From Lunularia cruciata (Eukaryota > Streptophyta > Marchantiopsida > Lunulariales > Lunulariaceae), in assembly GCA_948567375.1 (NCBI GenBank), contig OX419755.1, positions 9,057,001 to 9,121,000 of the forward strand: 64,000 nucleotides of DNA. The letters run 5' to 3'. Each line of letters starts with the position of its first letter. The stretch's first letter is position 1. The notes under the pieces were generated by a model. That model searched no databases and was not told where the DNA came from. It saw only the letters and a program-made list of their open reading frames with translations. The position numbers and the translations under genes were made by a program. Below, piece by piece: positions 35,301 to 46,638 of the stretch.

Positions 35301-35918
35301 GAGGTAATTTGCTACTTCCTGTCCATGATATTATCAGTGGTCATATTCGGAGGAGGAACGATGTATCTATGGAACCGAAGTCTGGCTGAGAAAAGAAATC
35401 AAGCGGGAGGAGAGAAAGCAGCAGACAGCCAGCCAAATCGAGAGCCAGAGGTGCATCCAGTTCTTGAACCTGTCCCTCCATCACCACTGCCTATCGACTT
35501 TCCTTCTCCCATTATTTCGTTTTTGAGGAAGTTTGCCCCAGAGGAGCCAAAGCCGGAAGTGACCATCACCACTGACATTGAAAGCGCTGGAGGTGTCCAA
35601 CATTCTGCATGGCAGGGAACAGTGACTTTGGGCAAGAAACCTAACTGGGAAGGTAAGCATCCATCCATCCGCTGTTACTCATTCTAATACCTTCCATGAA
35701 ACACTGCATTCTCGTTGTTATACATCACTCATACTTACAAGTTCACTTCTGCAACAGAGTTCTTCGACAAAATGTCGAAACAATATGGAGGACAAGATGT
35801 AGGAGTACTGGTCTCTGGTCATGAAGGCATGCAGATGGCCGTCGCCAAAGAGTGCAGGCGGTTCAGTCTCACCAACGTGGTTGTTTTCCACTATCATTCG
35901 GTTAGTTTTCAGATGTGA
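32363..35918 (+). CDS. FRO: Ferric-chelate reductase / FRO family, 8 exons
   Basis: A flavocytochrome that moves electrons from NADPH through FAD and haem across a membrane to reduce ferric (or cupric) chelates before uptake. Exons, all with GT-AG borders and consistent phase: 32363-32534, 32645-32747, 32881-33117, 33283-33517, 33821-34151, 34353-34623, 34775-35652, 35758-35918. Together they encode 795 aa. Seen in order: N-terminal membrane helices; the haem-ligand region with paired histidines (HAVKYHTWLG and IAHSM in exon 4; VIHHLYFVF and FAFH in exon 5); the FAD site WHPFST (exon 6); the NADPH site GGIGVTPHL (exon 7); two C-terminal helices after GTGHNGW; and the family-typical end FHYHSVSFQM. 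There are no EF hands, so it is FRO rather than RBOH. It is slightly longer than usual (about 700-750 aa), mainly from a basic Ser/Arg/Gly loop and a Pro-rich stretch in exon 7. A TTGCTGTTGCAG at 32,341-32,352 suggests a 5'-UTR intron. Confidence 0.92.
33524..33669. repeat. Direct duplication of 58 bp inside FRO intron 4
   Basis: Copies at 33,524-33,581 and 33,612-33,669 (starting GATGTATGAAA) are nearly identical, spaced by 30 bp. The first begins 6 bp after the splice donor. Confidence 0.85.
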
Positions 35919-38196
35919 ATTGGTGATGTCAAGCTTCGTTGGAATGTGGCACAGACCGTGCCACAGGCTAGCGAAGGTTTTGCTCTGTATTCAGGAGCTA
36001 GGTCTATGACCCGTTGGATTAGATCAGTGTACAGCCATATACCATGTTTCCTGCCTGTACACATGTATCAAACCATGAAACTGAGAATGGAGGAAGCAGA
36101 CTTACTGTATATAGCAGACTTACTGTATATAGTACCTCCAGATCTGACAGATGATCTGCAAGTGGGAAACTGCGACGCTTTGACGAGACCAAAGAGACTA
36201 AAGACTAAAGAGCCATGTTTACAACGAGAAGCCAGATGACTCTGGTTATGTAAATGTATATATGATCCTTTAAAGGAACAAACCCGACGGGATCAAATGC
36301 CCCATTGAAAGTGATACGTACTGCAAGTTTTGGTTCCCTTGTTGCTCATCTGCGTGAATCAGTACCTTAACTCGAACTCCGCGATCCTGAGTACCGCCAT
36401 GTATGCAATCGCTGTCCAGCCTCCGAATCTCCTGATTGTCAGTGGTGAATCAACACTAAGAGGAGTTTAGAACAGAAGTTACACATTTTCTTGTTCCGGC
36501 ATCTCTGAACAGGCTAGCGAGCTGTTAGAGGTCATAGACAATTAAAGATTTTAACCTTGTAACCTTAAGGCATGAAATTCTCTTGATAGTGTAAGAGTCG
36601 TACTGATGCAAGTGTTTCCTATTCGTTGTAAGAGCACAATCTTCCTTGCCTTTCTGACTGAATGACGAAGCAGATTCGCTCGCGCCAAACGCAACAGATT
36701 GTCATCCGTTCGTTCCGGCAATTATGACATTCTGAGGCAGCGACAGGTTCTTGCCACAAATAACTCTTGGCGGCTCGTCTATGGATGTGCGACGAGAGAT
36801 TTGATGAACAGTACTGATCAACCTCAAGCTCGAACATGGTAGCCAGACATTCTAACAAGATTTTGATACGTTGAAATTCTTAGTCCTACTGCAGCAGACG
36901 AGTAAATTAAGAGGATAGCTGCTACTTTGACCAACACCCAAAAGGTGCCATTCGTATATACAAACCTCGACGCTAAGTTGTTTGAAAGTCTGCATTCAAA
37001 GTCGAAGGAAATACCAGTAGAAGTTTAAAAGGTACACTAGAGGTACGAGCTATCCCAAGTTGACTTGCAAAAAATCTTCATATTCTCAATGCATCTTGCA
37101 AGAATTTACAGCTGAACAAACCCGTGGCAGTGCGCTGTGACTACAAAAAGCGTACTGAACGGAGATGTCAAGGGTTCCTCATCTGGGTTTACCAGAAGTG
37201 GTGCGAGAATTGAGGCAGTGGCTTAAAGACATGCTCACCTCTACTGAGTCTCGTCACCTTCAAGCTAAAGCTCAACACTACTCTCTAGATTTTTTAATGG
37301 GTACAAGGATCAATCGTCGTAAAAAAAGCTTTGAACCATAAATTGGTTTTAGTAAACCATGTCCCCCAAAGAACTGTTAGCGCAGGTAAGTTCTAAATTA
37401 CAAAGATCAATGTCAACAAAGTATACATTTGTCACCTGTCTCCTTCCCGTTTCAGGGGCTTTCATAAACTATCTGAGCAAATTAACAGGATGCCTGAAAC
37501 TACTCCGAACACGACGCACAGCAGCATCTGGCTGTGTATGTTGAGCCATCTCCCTGACCTCTTGCTGTTGCGACAACCAGTCTCTTGGCAACCCATTTCT
37601 CAGGATTTTGACGTCGACAGCCCTGAATGCTCCGATATATCTCCGAGAAGGCTGTATTCAGCTTAGTCCCTGCGATCGACAAGGTAAAAGATTTAGGCTT
37701 AAAAAAGTCATAGATCTAACCAAAGTCCTGAACTTACGGCTAACTCCATTACCACTGGTATATATCGGAACAATATCACTGGAAACTCGTGACAAACTGG
37801 ACAAATGAACCCAAATGATATGATCGTTTTCCAAACTCCTGGTACTGTTATATGTCGCATTACAATTTTTGTGGGTTATATTGATCTCAAGTACTTACAA
37901 TAGTAAGTTGACTATCTAGCTGCTGACAGTTGGATGGAAATAATGGAGTTTGCAGGGTTTGCTCTTCTCTTCAACTCTCCTCGTGCAGAAACTCATATGT
38001 GAAAGGGAGCTAGAACTACTAATCGATGTCTTGCGTCGTCTTAATAAACTGAATGAGCGAAGGTTGATATTAAGACCGTGTAGTACCTCTTATACCTTAA
38101 AAAGAGATTTTCAATAGTTTGAATATTACTCGAACTTCGCACAATTTTCAGCTTCTTGACGGAATTAGTACGTGGAAACAGGCGATGATTCGGTAC
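35919..38196. other. Intergenic between convergent FRO and PRP17
   Basis: 3' flanks of both genes. A short direct repeat (AGCAGACTTACTGTATAT) occurs twice around 36,096-36,131. No ORF here has a recognisable domain. Confidence 0.5.
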
Positions 38197-39990
38197 TTAC
38201 CAGTATTTGATCAATCCGTCCCAACCGCAAGTGGCCACCTTGCTTTGCTCCAGAGGATGCCACTCAGCACCTATACAGACCCCTTCGTGGCACTTCAAAG
38301 TGCGGAAAACTTTGCAAGTTTTCCAGTCCCAGAACCAGCACCTTCCCTCTCCATCCCCGGACATGATAAATCGCCCATCGGGAGAGAAGTTCACCTGGCA
38401 AGCATACCCAGCGACGATGTGGCCTGCAAACCTTTTCTTCTTGTTCAAACGGAACCGCTCCCTTGTACTGTAAATGAGTATCTGATTGTCCAGACTCTGT
38501 GCAGCAAACCAGTTGGTATTCGGATGCACAGTAATCGACGGCATAGAGTGCATGTGGGGCTCACTGATATACTTGATTACTACAGGGATTCCGAATTCCC
38601 ACACCCGCAACGATTTGTCATCACTAGAGGTCACAAACCTTCGATTGTTATCCACAAAAGTAATGGTGTTTACAGCACCCAAATGTTGGTCATACTCCTG
38701 AGTAATCTCTCCGCTGTTCATATCCCATTGGACAATCTTCTTATCACTCATGCCAGCAAGAAGCACCGTCTGCTTGTCATCGTCAGGGTTGAATTTCACC
38801 ACATAGGGTATTTTCCCTGTTGAGAAGGATGATATGACTTTTCCCGTTTCAGTGTCCCAGTACTTTATCTTCCTGTCGTAGCTGGCACTCAAAAATTTAG
38901 AACCATCATTGTTGAAGGCAATATCCCGCACAGCTTTCGAGTGTCCCATGTAAGTACGCATACACTTCCCACTGCCATGAACATCCCATATCTTGACCTT
39001 AGTGTCCATACTCGCGGAAAGCAGCAAGTGTCCATACTTGGGAAAAAAACGAATGGCAGAAACACCCTTAGTGTGACCACTCCATGTGTGAACCCAACGC
39101 TTCGGAATGTAGCAGTGATCATTAGTCGCCTTGACATCCTTAGGAGGTGCAATCCAAGAACGTCCCTGGTAATCATACTCATCCTTGCCATGGAAAGTAC
39201 TCTTATCCTCAATCTCAATCTTTTCACCCTTCTCCTTACCCTCCTTCTTGCCTGCATGCTCTTCGGCATACTTCTTCTGCTCCTCTGTAAGCTCAGCTTG
39301 CAAACCCTCTTTCTTCCCCGCCCAGGGACTCTTCGAGTTCTTCAACAACCAGTCCGCAGACTCAGGGTTCTCAATTTCCTTCGCCGTCTCCTCATCCAGC
39401 TCCTCCTTATTCGCCTTCTTCTCCAACTTCCTTTTCCTGTGCTCGTGACTCGGCAGGTTATAGACAGTAGCACCGTCCAATTTCTTCATAGCTTCTAGGT
39501 CTCCAACCACATTATTCCCCACAGCTCCGGCCGGGTCCGCAGCATAACCATAAGTATGAAAAGAATTATACTGCTCATCGAACATAAATGAAGCAATCGA
39601 CGCATCTTCCACATATCCTAATTTATGGTTCCTCAACCCCTGAGCAGTCCCGTCCTTCGCAAATGGATGCGCGGGACCAACAATCGGAGTCCACAGCTGA
39701 TCATAAGTCGGGTTATAATTTACTGAATGCTGTGACGGATCAATTGGCTTCCGCTTCTCCGGGCCGAACTTGCTCCCAGCTGAAGAAGCAACGAGAAGCA
39801 TGTCACTCACCTCTGGAGCTGCTGACTTCCGCGCTACCATTAACCTGATAGGGGACCCTTCGGGGCTCTCAGGAGGACTGACCTCCATATGCGAGCGCCC
39901 GGAGGTCGTTGCCTCATTTTCCTGCCCAGCTGCTGGACTTCGCCCCGGCTCCTCCTCGCTCCCATCATCATAATCCCCAAGCAAATCCAT
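38197..39990 (-). CDS. PRP17: Pre-mRNA-processing factor 17 (CDC40/PRP17), WD40 protein
   Basis: Intronless 597-aa protein of the spliceosome, needed for the second transesterification step and for cell-cycle-linked splicing in yeast and humans. The N-terminal third (1-290) is acidic then Lys/Glu-rich and carries the family motif [17 protein letters not shown] (about 94-110). Seven WD40 repeats follow from about residue 305 to the end; visible units include [40 protein letters not shown], and a final unit ending WDGLIKYW at the C-terminus, as in other PRP17 proteins. Length matches plant and animal orthologues (about 570-580 aa) closely. The start ATG is the first in frame and gives the conserved acidic MDLLGDYDD opening. 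The gene is convergent with FRO. Loss of introns in this gene is noteworthy but not unusual for a single-exon retained copy. Confidence 0.95.
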   Translation of the reverse strand: MDLLGDYDDGSEEEPGRSPAAGQENEATTSGRSHMEVSPPESPEGSPIRLMVARKSAAPEVSDMLLVASSAGSKFGPEKRKPIDPSQHSVNYNPTYDQLWTPIVGPAHPFAKDGTAQGLRNHKLGYVEDASIASFMFDEQYNSFHTYGYAADPAGAVGNNVVGDLEAMKKLDGATVYNLPSHEHRKRKLEKKANKEELDEETAKEIENPESADWLLKNSKSPWAGKKEGLQAELTEEQKKYAEEHAGKKEGKEKGEKIEIEDKSTFHGKDEYDYQGRSWIAPPKDVKATNDHCYIPKRWVHTWSGHTKGVSAIRFFPKYGHLLLSASMDTKVKIWDVHGSGKCMRTYMGHSKAVRDIAFNNDGSKFLSASYDRKIKYWDTETGKVISSFSTGKIPYVVKFNPDDDKQTVLLAGMSDKKIVQWDMNSGEITQEYDQHLGAVNTITFVDNNRRFVTSSDDKSLRVWEFGIPVVIKYISEPHMHSMPSITVHPNTNWFAAQSLDNQILIYSTRERFRLNKKKRFAGHIVAGYACQVNFSPDGRFIMSGDGEGRCWFWDWKTCKVFRTLKCHEGVCIGAEWHPLEQSKVATCGWDGLIKYW

Positions 39991-40089
39991 GGATTTTCGC
40001 TCGAGATTTCTTCAACTCGAGGACTAGTTTTTCTGCTTCGATTTCCCCTCGTGAAAACACAGTCTAAACTAAAACACTACATTTCAGTC

Positions 40090-43000
40090 GAGAAACCTTA
40101 GGGTTAGACAGCAGTCGTCCGGTGTTTTCCCACCCTCCGGGATCGACTTGGTGTCACTGGTTCTTACTACGGTGGAGTTTACTGCGCCTTCGCTACCCAC
40201 GGGTCGATGGTGTACCAGGTTTGTGAATTGTACCAAGTTGCTATATACAGTGTATTGGATCCTGTTCTTTGTACAGCCAACGCCGTACAATATGCTACAC
40301 ACTTCTAAACATGGCAATGTACATGTAATCAGCCCTTATAAATACTCTCAAAGTTAAACTCCCCTGGATTGCCAGTACCCTAGAGATAAAATATAAAATC
40401 TACATGTCATTTTAAACTGCTAGTTCATGGAAGAGAGGTGCTAGAAAAATTAAGCTTAATTGCCCGTAAGTATCTGTTTTGAAAAGATCTAAGATTTTTC
40501 TACTTTTAATTCATCATCCATAATATGGTAATTATACTTGGAAATGAAACTAAATTGTTCTCTGAATAGATTATTAGACTCCTACTAATATTTAAAGTAG
40601 CAATTCCACAATTGTAAAAATAGAAATATTTCATATACCTTGTCTTTGACCGAACTCTTTTAGGTGAAAAACGTGGGAAAGAAAATTGATATCGAGCTCT
40701 TTTACTTTTAGGTTATCTTAGATGAATCACCAAATATATTTTAGTTACAATAGAAAGTATACTCTACAAACTATACATCCCTCAAAATTATTGAATGATG
40801 GATATACTATTTTTGAATATTATATTTGAATATTTAAGATTTTTATATTTGGTATTTGTTTATTGTTTTATATCTGAATATTTTATTTTATTTTGGTAAT
40901 TCAATGTTGAAAATGGTGACCCTTTGGAGATATGGAATGGAAATGAATAGAAATGAGGATAGAATATCATAACGGCACACGTTATCTATTCTTGCCTAGA
41001 TAACTTCTTGTGCAGAAACCACTCCTTGAAGAAGAGAGAGTCACCACTGTTGGTGCACTAAGAAAAGAAAGAATCACCAATAATCACATTCACTATAGAT
41101 TTCATCCAAAGGATTCCTAATTAGTATGGTTCCTTCATAACTTCACCTTGGAATTTTTGTACCTTCTTTATTGCACGGCCAAATTCTTGAGAAATATCAT
41201 TGAGCAGTACTACAATTTGCATTCATATCACAAAATTCAAAGTTCAAGTCGTACAAAATTGACAAAATTAAAGTGTCTCAAAAATAATGTCTTTGAACAT
41301 GCAAACTAAGGGAGAGTAAGATCTCCCATGGATTCAATCACTCTGATAACTACAACGGTGACAAAGCATTCCACCCTTCCCAAACAGTACAACATCATAC
41401 AAGTCTTGAATGACTACACTATTGAATCATACAGGTTGGTGTTATTTTACTATACTCCATGTGTGTGGCAACCTATCTTTGTATCATTATTGACCTATAT
41501 AAAGCCCCTAGAGTTGCACACTCTAGTTCCACACGAATGAGTTCCCTCACTCAAGTGCTTCTATTCATACATCAAGATTCCTCACTCCCACTCAATCTAG
41601 CATGCAATCACTTATACAAAGTGTAGACTAATACATATACATCAACTTGATAGTATAAACCTACAATGTAAAGATGCACCAAATGAACCTTATGATCATT
41701 GAGTCTAAGCCCTATTTATAATACTACTTAGCCGCCAAAGAAATCTAATGGCTACAATAGAGGGTTTCAAAAGTAGTTTTGATAGATGTCTACAAGATAA
41801 ATAACAAACTTTGTAACTATTTTTAGTGAACTTTGTAAGGAAATAAAGTGCTAATAAACGAACACCCCATAAATCATGTTACGGAATATTTGGTGCAAGA
41901 TGCATTCATTTATAAAAATCAGGTACTATATTATGGATATTTAGATTATCATATTGAAATAAATGATTGTCCAAAGAGGTGATGTGGCATCTTGAGAAGG
42001 ATTTCCATGTCTTTGGTGGGTGATTCTTAGAGTGTGATTTATGAAATTTTGGCGGAACCAAAATGTTGCTCTCAAATATTCAAACTCGATTTCACCATCG
42101 GTGTTCAAATGCTCCTATCAATAAACTAAGCATTGGGTTTTGTAGTTTTGCATTGGTGTGGTGGTTCATCTCCATAGATTAGTGCGGCAAGAGAGATAGT
42201 GCAAGTTATGGAAAGTGATCCGTGCCACCCTATGGCAACCAAGAAATTGAGGAATTTTACTCGATACGGTAATATCAAGCGGCTACAAGCACCCTCAAGT
42301 GGTGACAGGCAAAAGCTTATTTAATCCTAAGTTAACACAGTACACCTCGACATTCAAGTGGCTACATGCTAAAGCCTATTTAGTCCTAAATTAACACACT
42401 ATACAAGATGGCAATTGGAGCCGACCAGCGCTTTCCATAGTATCCTCAAGGTAGACTCATATGATTGACTTGACAGAATTTAAGCCATTAATTATTAGCA
42501 ACCTCAAACCATGTGACATATTTATAACATCTTTCAATCAAGTTCTAGTGACAACAAGTGACGGGATGATGGCAAATCAAAGGCATAGTTATTGTGGTAA
42601 AGTTCAATGCACGCACTTGGAGAAAATGATGATGATTGGGTCAAAATTGTGAGTGGTTTTTATCCCAACTTGGACTTCTATCCATGGCCAAAGATCATCA
42701 AATTGATCTTTTACTAGCAAAAAATTTTTCTAATGAAGTCAAGAAACCATTTCTTTGTTCTTCTCCACATATTTCTTTGTTCTTCTCCACATGTAAGTGC
42801 CCATATGAGTATTTTGCGCTTTGGATGAATATATTTCAACCCCAAGTGTTGGTAGCATATGAAACCATTGGTTTACTTAACTTCCTTAGTTTACAAATTC
42901 AATCTCAAACCGGGCTCTGAGTTGAGATGTGCAGATTTGGGAAGTGGAGATATGGAGATAGTCAAAGATCTTGTGCATGGGTATATTTTGTCAGGATATT

Positions 43001-44541
43001 GTGTTTGGCACAGCTCTTGAATTTCCTAGTTTGGCTTGCTTGTTCTGTGTTTAGAATCTATAGATTTATCTTCTTGCCAAAATGGATAAGGTCATAGGAG
43101 TTAGTTGTGTGAAGCTCTTGCATGTTTGATATGATGTAAAGTGCTTGTTTGGAGATTTTAATAACTTAGGAATTTGTTCAGTGACCATTTGAAACACTCA
43201 ACTTACCTCAATAGATCTTGGTATCTCTCTTTAACAAAGGAACTCTTATAGTTGTATCTTTGGTCACTTTTCTTGAACAGCTAGAAGGAAAGCAATGAAG
43301 GTTTCCTTTAAAAACTCCCTTCCACATATATCTCTATTGGAGTCTTAGTTCCTTACCACCACATGAATCTAGACATGAAGTTACAAGAATGTTTTGAGTC
43401 CCCATACTACAACTTCAGCGTTTAAAGCTATACCTACCGCCTTCAAATTTTTAAGAATCAATTTTGAGGTGGAGAATGGGCACCAAATCCATATCCCAAA
43501 CTGATGGCATTGTTACAATTCAATGAAAGGTGAAATCTGAAACATTCTCCAGTAGCACTATCCATTGTTGTCATCTTGTTTTCATCAAAAGCTATAGTTG
43601 GCACTCCATGTCTCTTGTAGCATTTGTCAAAGCATTTGTTAGCCTCATGTTGAGTCAAAACTATGGACTATTTGTATAGTTAGGGCCAAGAATCTGAATT
43701 GATTAGTTTCTCAACTTCATTTAACTTCAACTCTCCCTCCAATTGAACTGACAAGTTATTGCCAAATATTTTGCCCCAAAATTGAAAATGTACATGGTTA
43801 TTTTCCTTACTAGGGAGGATCCATTGAGGACAAAACATCATAGAAACAACATGAAAACATGACAATGATATAGGCTACGGTGCCACCCCCTCCTTCCAAC
43901 TTGCACCCATTCTTCCCACTTTGCCATCAATTTTTCATTCTCATTCTCATTCTTGTATATCTTGTGATGTTCTCCCACCTCGTACCCATTCTCTTCATTT
44001 TGCCATCAAATTCTTTTTCTCATTCTCATTCTTGTACATCTCATGATATTCTTGTACATCTAGAGAAGAACAATCTTCCCCACTTTGGTGGCAATCAGAT
44101 ACACCCAAAACCAAACACTTAGTTAACCCTAAATTGTAATTAATGATTTATGGTGTGCCAACGGAAAACTCCATTATCCCTTATTTCCTATGAACCACCT
44201 TTTATGGATTTTGCTAATAATAAGAAACTTGGACGGAATTCCGTAGTGGGTCACTTTTCTCCTCGGCCCGCATCTTGTACTGATTTAGTCAATGCTCTGT
44301 AAAAATCTATATTAAAATATTCAAAGCTTTGTAAAACTAGTTTTGAAACCTCCTAATGTACTAGAAATCCCGAATTACATCTAAGCTTCTTAGTGCTAAT
44401 CACATCTTATCTACTTATCTAACCCTAAACCTAATGCTAAGTAGGTGTAGGCCATGTGATATGGCCACTTGTGCCACTTAACTTATCATCTGCCACTATT
44501 ATGTCACGCTAAAGGTGTAATACAAGATCTTTGTACCATAA
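40090..44541. other. AT-rich intergenic, no supported gene
   Basis: 40,090-40,330 is upstream of PRP17. Beyond it the sequence turns AT-rich. Imperfect tandem units occur at about 42,275-42,400 (shared block GGCTACA...CCTATTTAGTCCTAA) and 43,905-44,050 (shared block TCATTCTCATTCTTGTA). Minus-strand ORFs at 43,865-43,680 and 43,658-43,458 read like remnants of a protein but match no family I know. Confidence 0.5.
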
Positions 44542-45283
44542 TGTAATACTCCGAGGACAAGAGAAGAGAGAAAACACAGATTGCACACTCAAACATTCGA
44601 TGCTCCAAGGGAGCACCTTCTCTTTATTATATAGACAAAGAGGATCTCATCCAAGGAAGCTCCACCATAGGATTAGGGACACAGATAGGTGACATGTCAG
44701 CAAGCTCCACCCTTGGATTACTTACTTGGATGGGTGACCTGTCTGGTCTAGGTCCTATCTGGTTGGTCAAACAAGCTTTGACCAAAGGGAATCTTTTAGG
44801 GAATCTTCCTGTAGGAATCTTAGAATCACATGAGTAAGGTACCGTTGGAAAGCTCTCGACGAGACAAACCAGGGGGGAGGGAAGGCCAGCCTTTCCTCCA
44901 TTGAGGGGGGGGGGATCTGCACATTTTCGAGGCCTAATTCATCCGTTTAGGCCTCCAAAATTGCCTTCAAAGATTTCAGGCATATTTCGGTTCCTACTCT
45001 ATTAGTAAAAGTCCCCTTTTGGTGATACCTCTTTCTGATCTGTTTAGTCCATCATGTGTAACATCCTTCTAGATGTAACCAAACCAATTCTCACCTTTAA
45101 ATCATATGTCTAGCTATTGGTTCTAAGGTTCTGAAGTCTATTTCGGTTTCTGCCCTATTAGTAGAAGTACTCTTTTGGTGATACTTCTATCTGATCTATT
45201 TTGACCATCATGTATAACATCATTCTAGATGTTACCAAACCGAATTTCACATCTAGATCATATGGCTAACCCTTGGTATTACA
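44542..45283 (-). repeat. Solo LTR, family A, reverse orientation
   Basis: 742 bp with ends TGTAATACTCC and GGTATTACA, flanked by a perfect 5-bp duplication CATAA (44,537-44,541 and 45,284-45,288). No internal element sequence is attached. Same family as the LTRs in the first 12 kb. Confidence 0.92.
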
Positions 45284-45429
45284 CATAACCTAACTACTAT
45301 GTATGAAATATGTATAGATATGAAATGTCCTACAACTATGAAAACTACCTTGTCATATCTACAAAATTTCTCTTAGTCGTTCATGACAAAGTTGGATGCT
45401 ACTCATTTTGTATGAAGGTGTTGATGACG

Positions 45430-46144
45430 TTACTTGTATGCAAGATGATCTTGTACAAGATATGAGATACAAAGTACAAGAAACAAGAAACAAAAAAAAA
45501 TGAAGTATGAGAAACAAAGTATGACACTAGATACAAAAACAAATGAAGTATGAGAAACAAAGTATGACATTAGATACAAAAACAAATAACAAGAAAAAAA
45601 TAGTACAAGGTCAGAGATCAAGTATGAGTACAAGATGTGAGTACTTGATGAGTAGTATGAGGTAGGATATAAGGCATGAGTATAAGATCTAAGCACAAGT
45701 ACAAGGTAATGAGGTACAAGGTATGAGTTTGAGATGAGTATGAGACAAATAGTATGAGCTTTAAGTACAAGATGAATAGGGGGCCTTAATAGAAAATGAG
45801 TACAAGGTTCCAAAGGAGAGATGAGTACAACATTACAAAAAAATACAAATATGAGGTATGAGAAGTGCAAGCGGTGAGCTGAACATCCACATAATAAGTA
45901 ATTCATATGGTCATAACTTTTGCTACATACCTCCAAACACTATTATTTTGGTGTTAATAAAAAGCCCTTGTAAAGCCACTTCTAAAGAGGTAACTATTGT
46001 TCTATTTGAGCAGGTAACCATAGAAATATCAACCCCAAAGGGGGCACAAATAAAATTCTTGCTCAAAGATGACTCTTCCAAGTTGAAGGTTGATTGCAAC
46101 AAAGATCTTCAAGGCTGCACCCTTTTTACCTCAATGTATACAAG
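45430..46144. repeat. Repeat X, copy 1 (minisatellite plus conserved block)
   Basis: 45,430-45,850 is a loose minisatellite built from ATGAG/TACAAG-type words. 45,860-46,144 is a block of about 280 bp that recurs at about 53,330-53,610 (copy 2), sharing for example TCAAAGATGACT, AAGTTGAAGGTTG and CCTCAATGTATACAAG. Element D is inserted exactly at the end of this copy. No coding potential is supported. Confidence 0.7.
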
Positions 46145-46638
46145 TGTAACAACATAGGGTTTACAAATGAGTTAGTCAAGACTAATGAAGTAGAAAATAG
46201 GCCAAATTAGCTAAGAATTATAAAGATATTCTCAAATCATCTAAGAAGCTTCTTGGTACCTTCCAAGTATTAGGTAAAGTGTATGCCAAGTGATAACTTC
46301 TAGGAGGAAGTTTCTTAGAAAGCTTCTTCGCTAGCTTAGCTTGCATGCCAAGTAGATGAATTTTAGAAAGAAGCTTCTTGGGAAGCTTCACAACTAGCTT
46401 AGCTTGCATGCCAAGTAGGCAGTTTCCAGAAGAAAGCTTCTCAAGAAACTTCTTGGTTAGCTTAGCTTGTACCCAAAGAAGGCAGTTGTTAGGAAACTTC
46501 TCAAGAACCTTGCATGTTCCTTATAAATACCAAAACCCAAGTTCATGCTAAGCATTTGGAGTTTCACTCATTCAAGAGTTTCAATGTGATCTTTCACTCC
46601 GATCTTCCATTCTCATATTTCTCTCCTTGATCTTTACA
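46145..46638 (+). repeat. 5' LTR of element D
   Basis: Starts TGTAACAACATAGG and ends TCTTTACA. Inside are three imperfect units of about 62-65 bp built around GCTAGCTTAGCTTGCATGCC (around 46,322, 46,384 and 46,449), and a TATAAATACC box near 46,522. It pairs with 52,606-53,097. Confidence 0.85.

Noticed and set aside
38119-38823. 234-aa plus-strand ORF
   Set aside because: It is the antisense of the PRP17 WD40 coding region; the minus-strand protein has clear homology and full length.
45430-45936. 168-aa minus-strand ORF rich in Tyr, Ser, Phe and Leu
   Set aside because: It reads through the ATGAG/TACAAG minisatellite of repeat X. The membrane-like composition is an artefact of the repeat.
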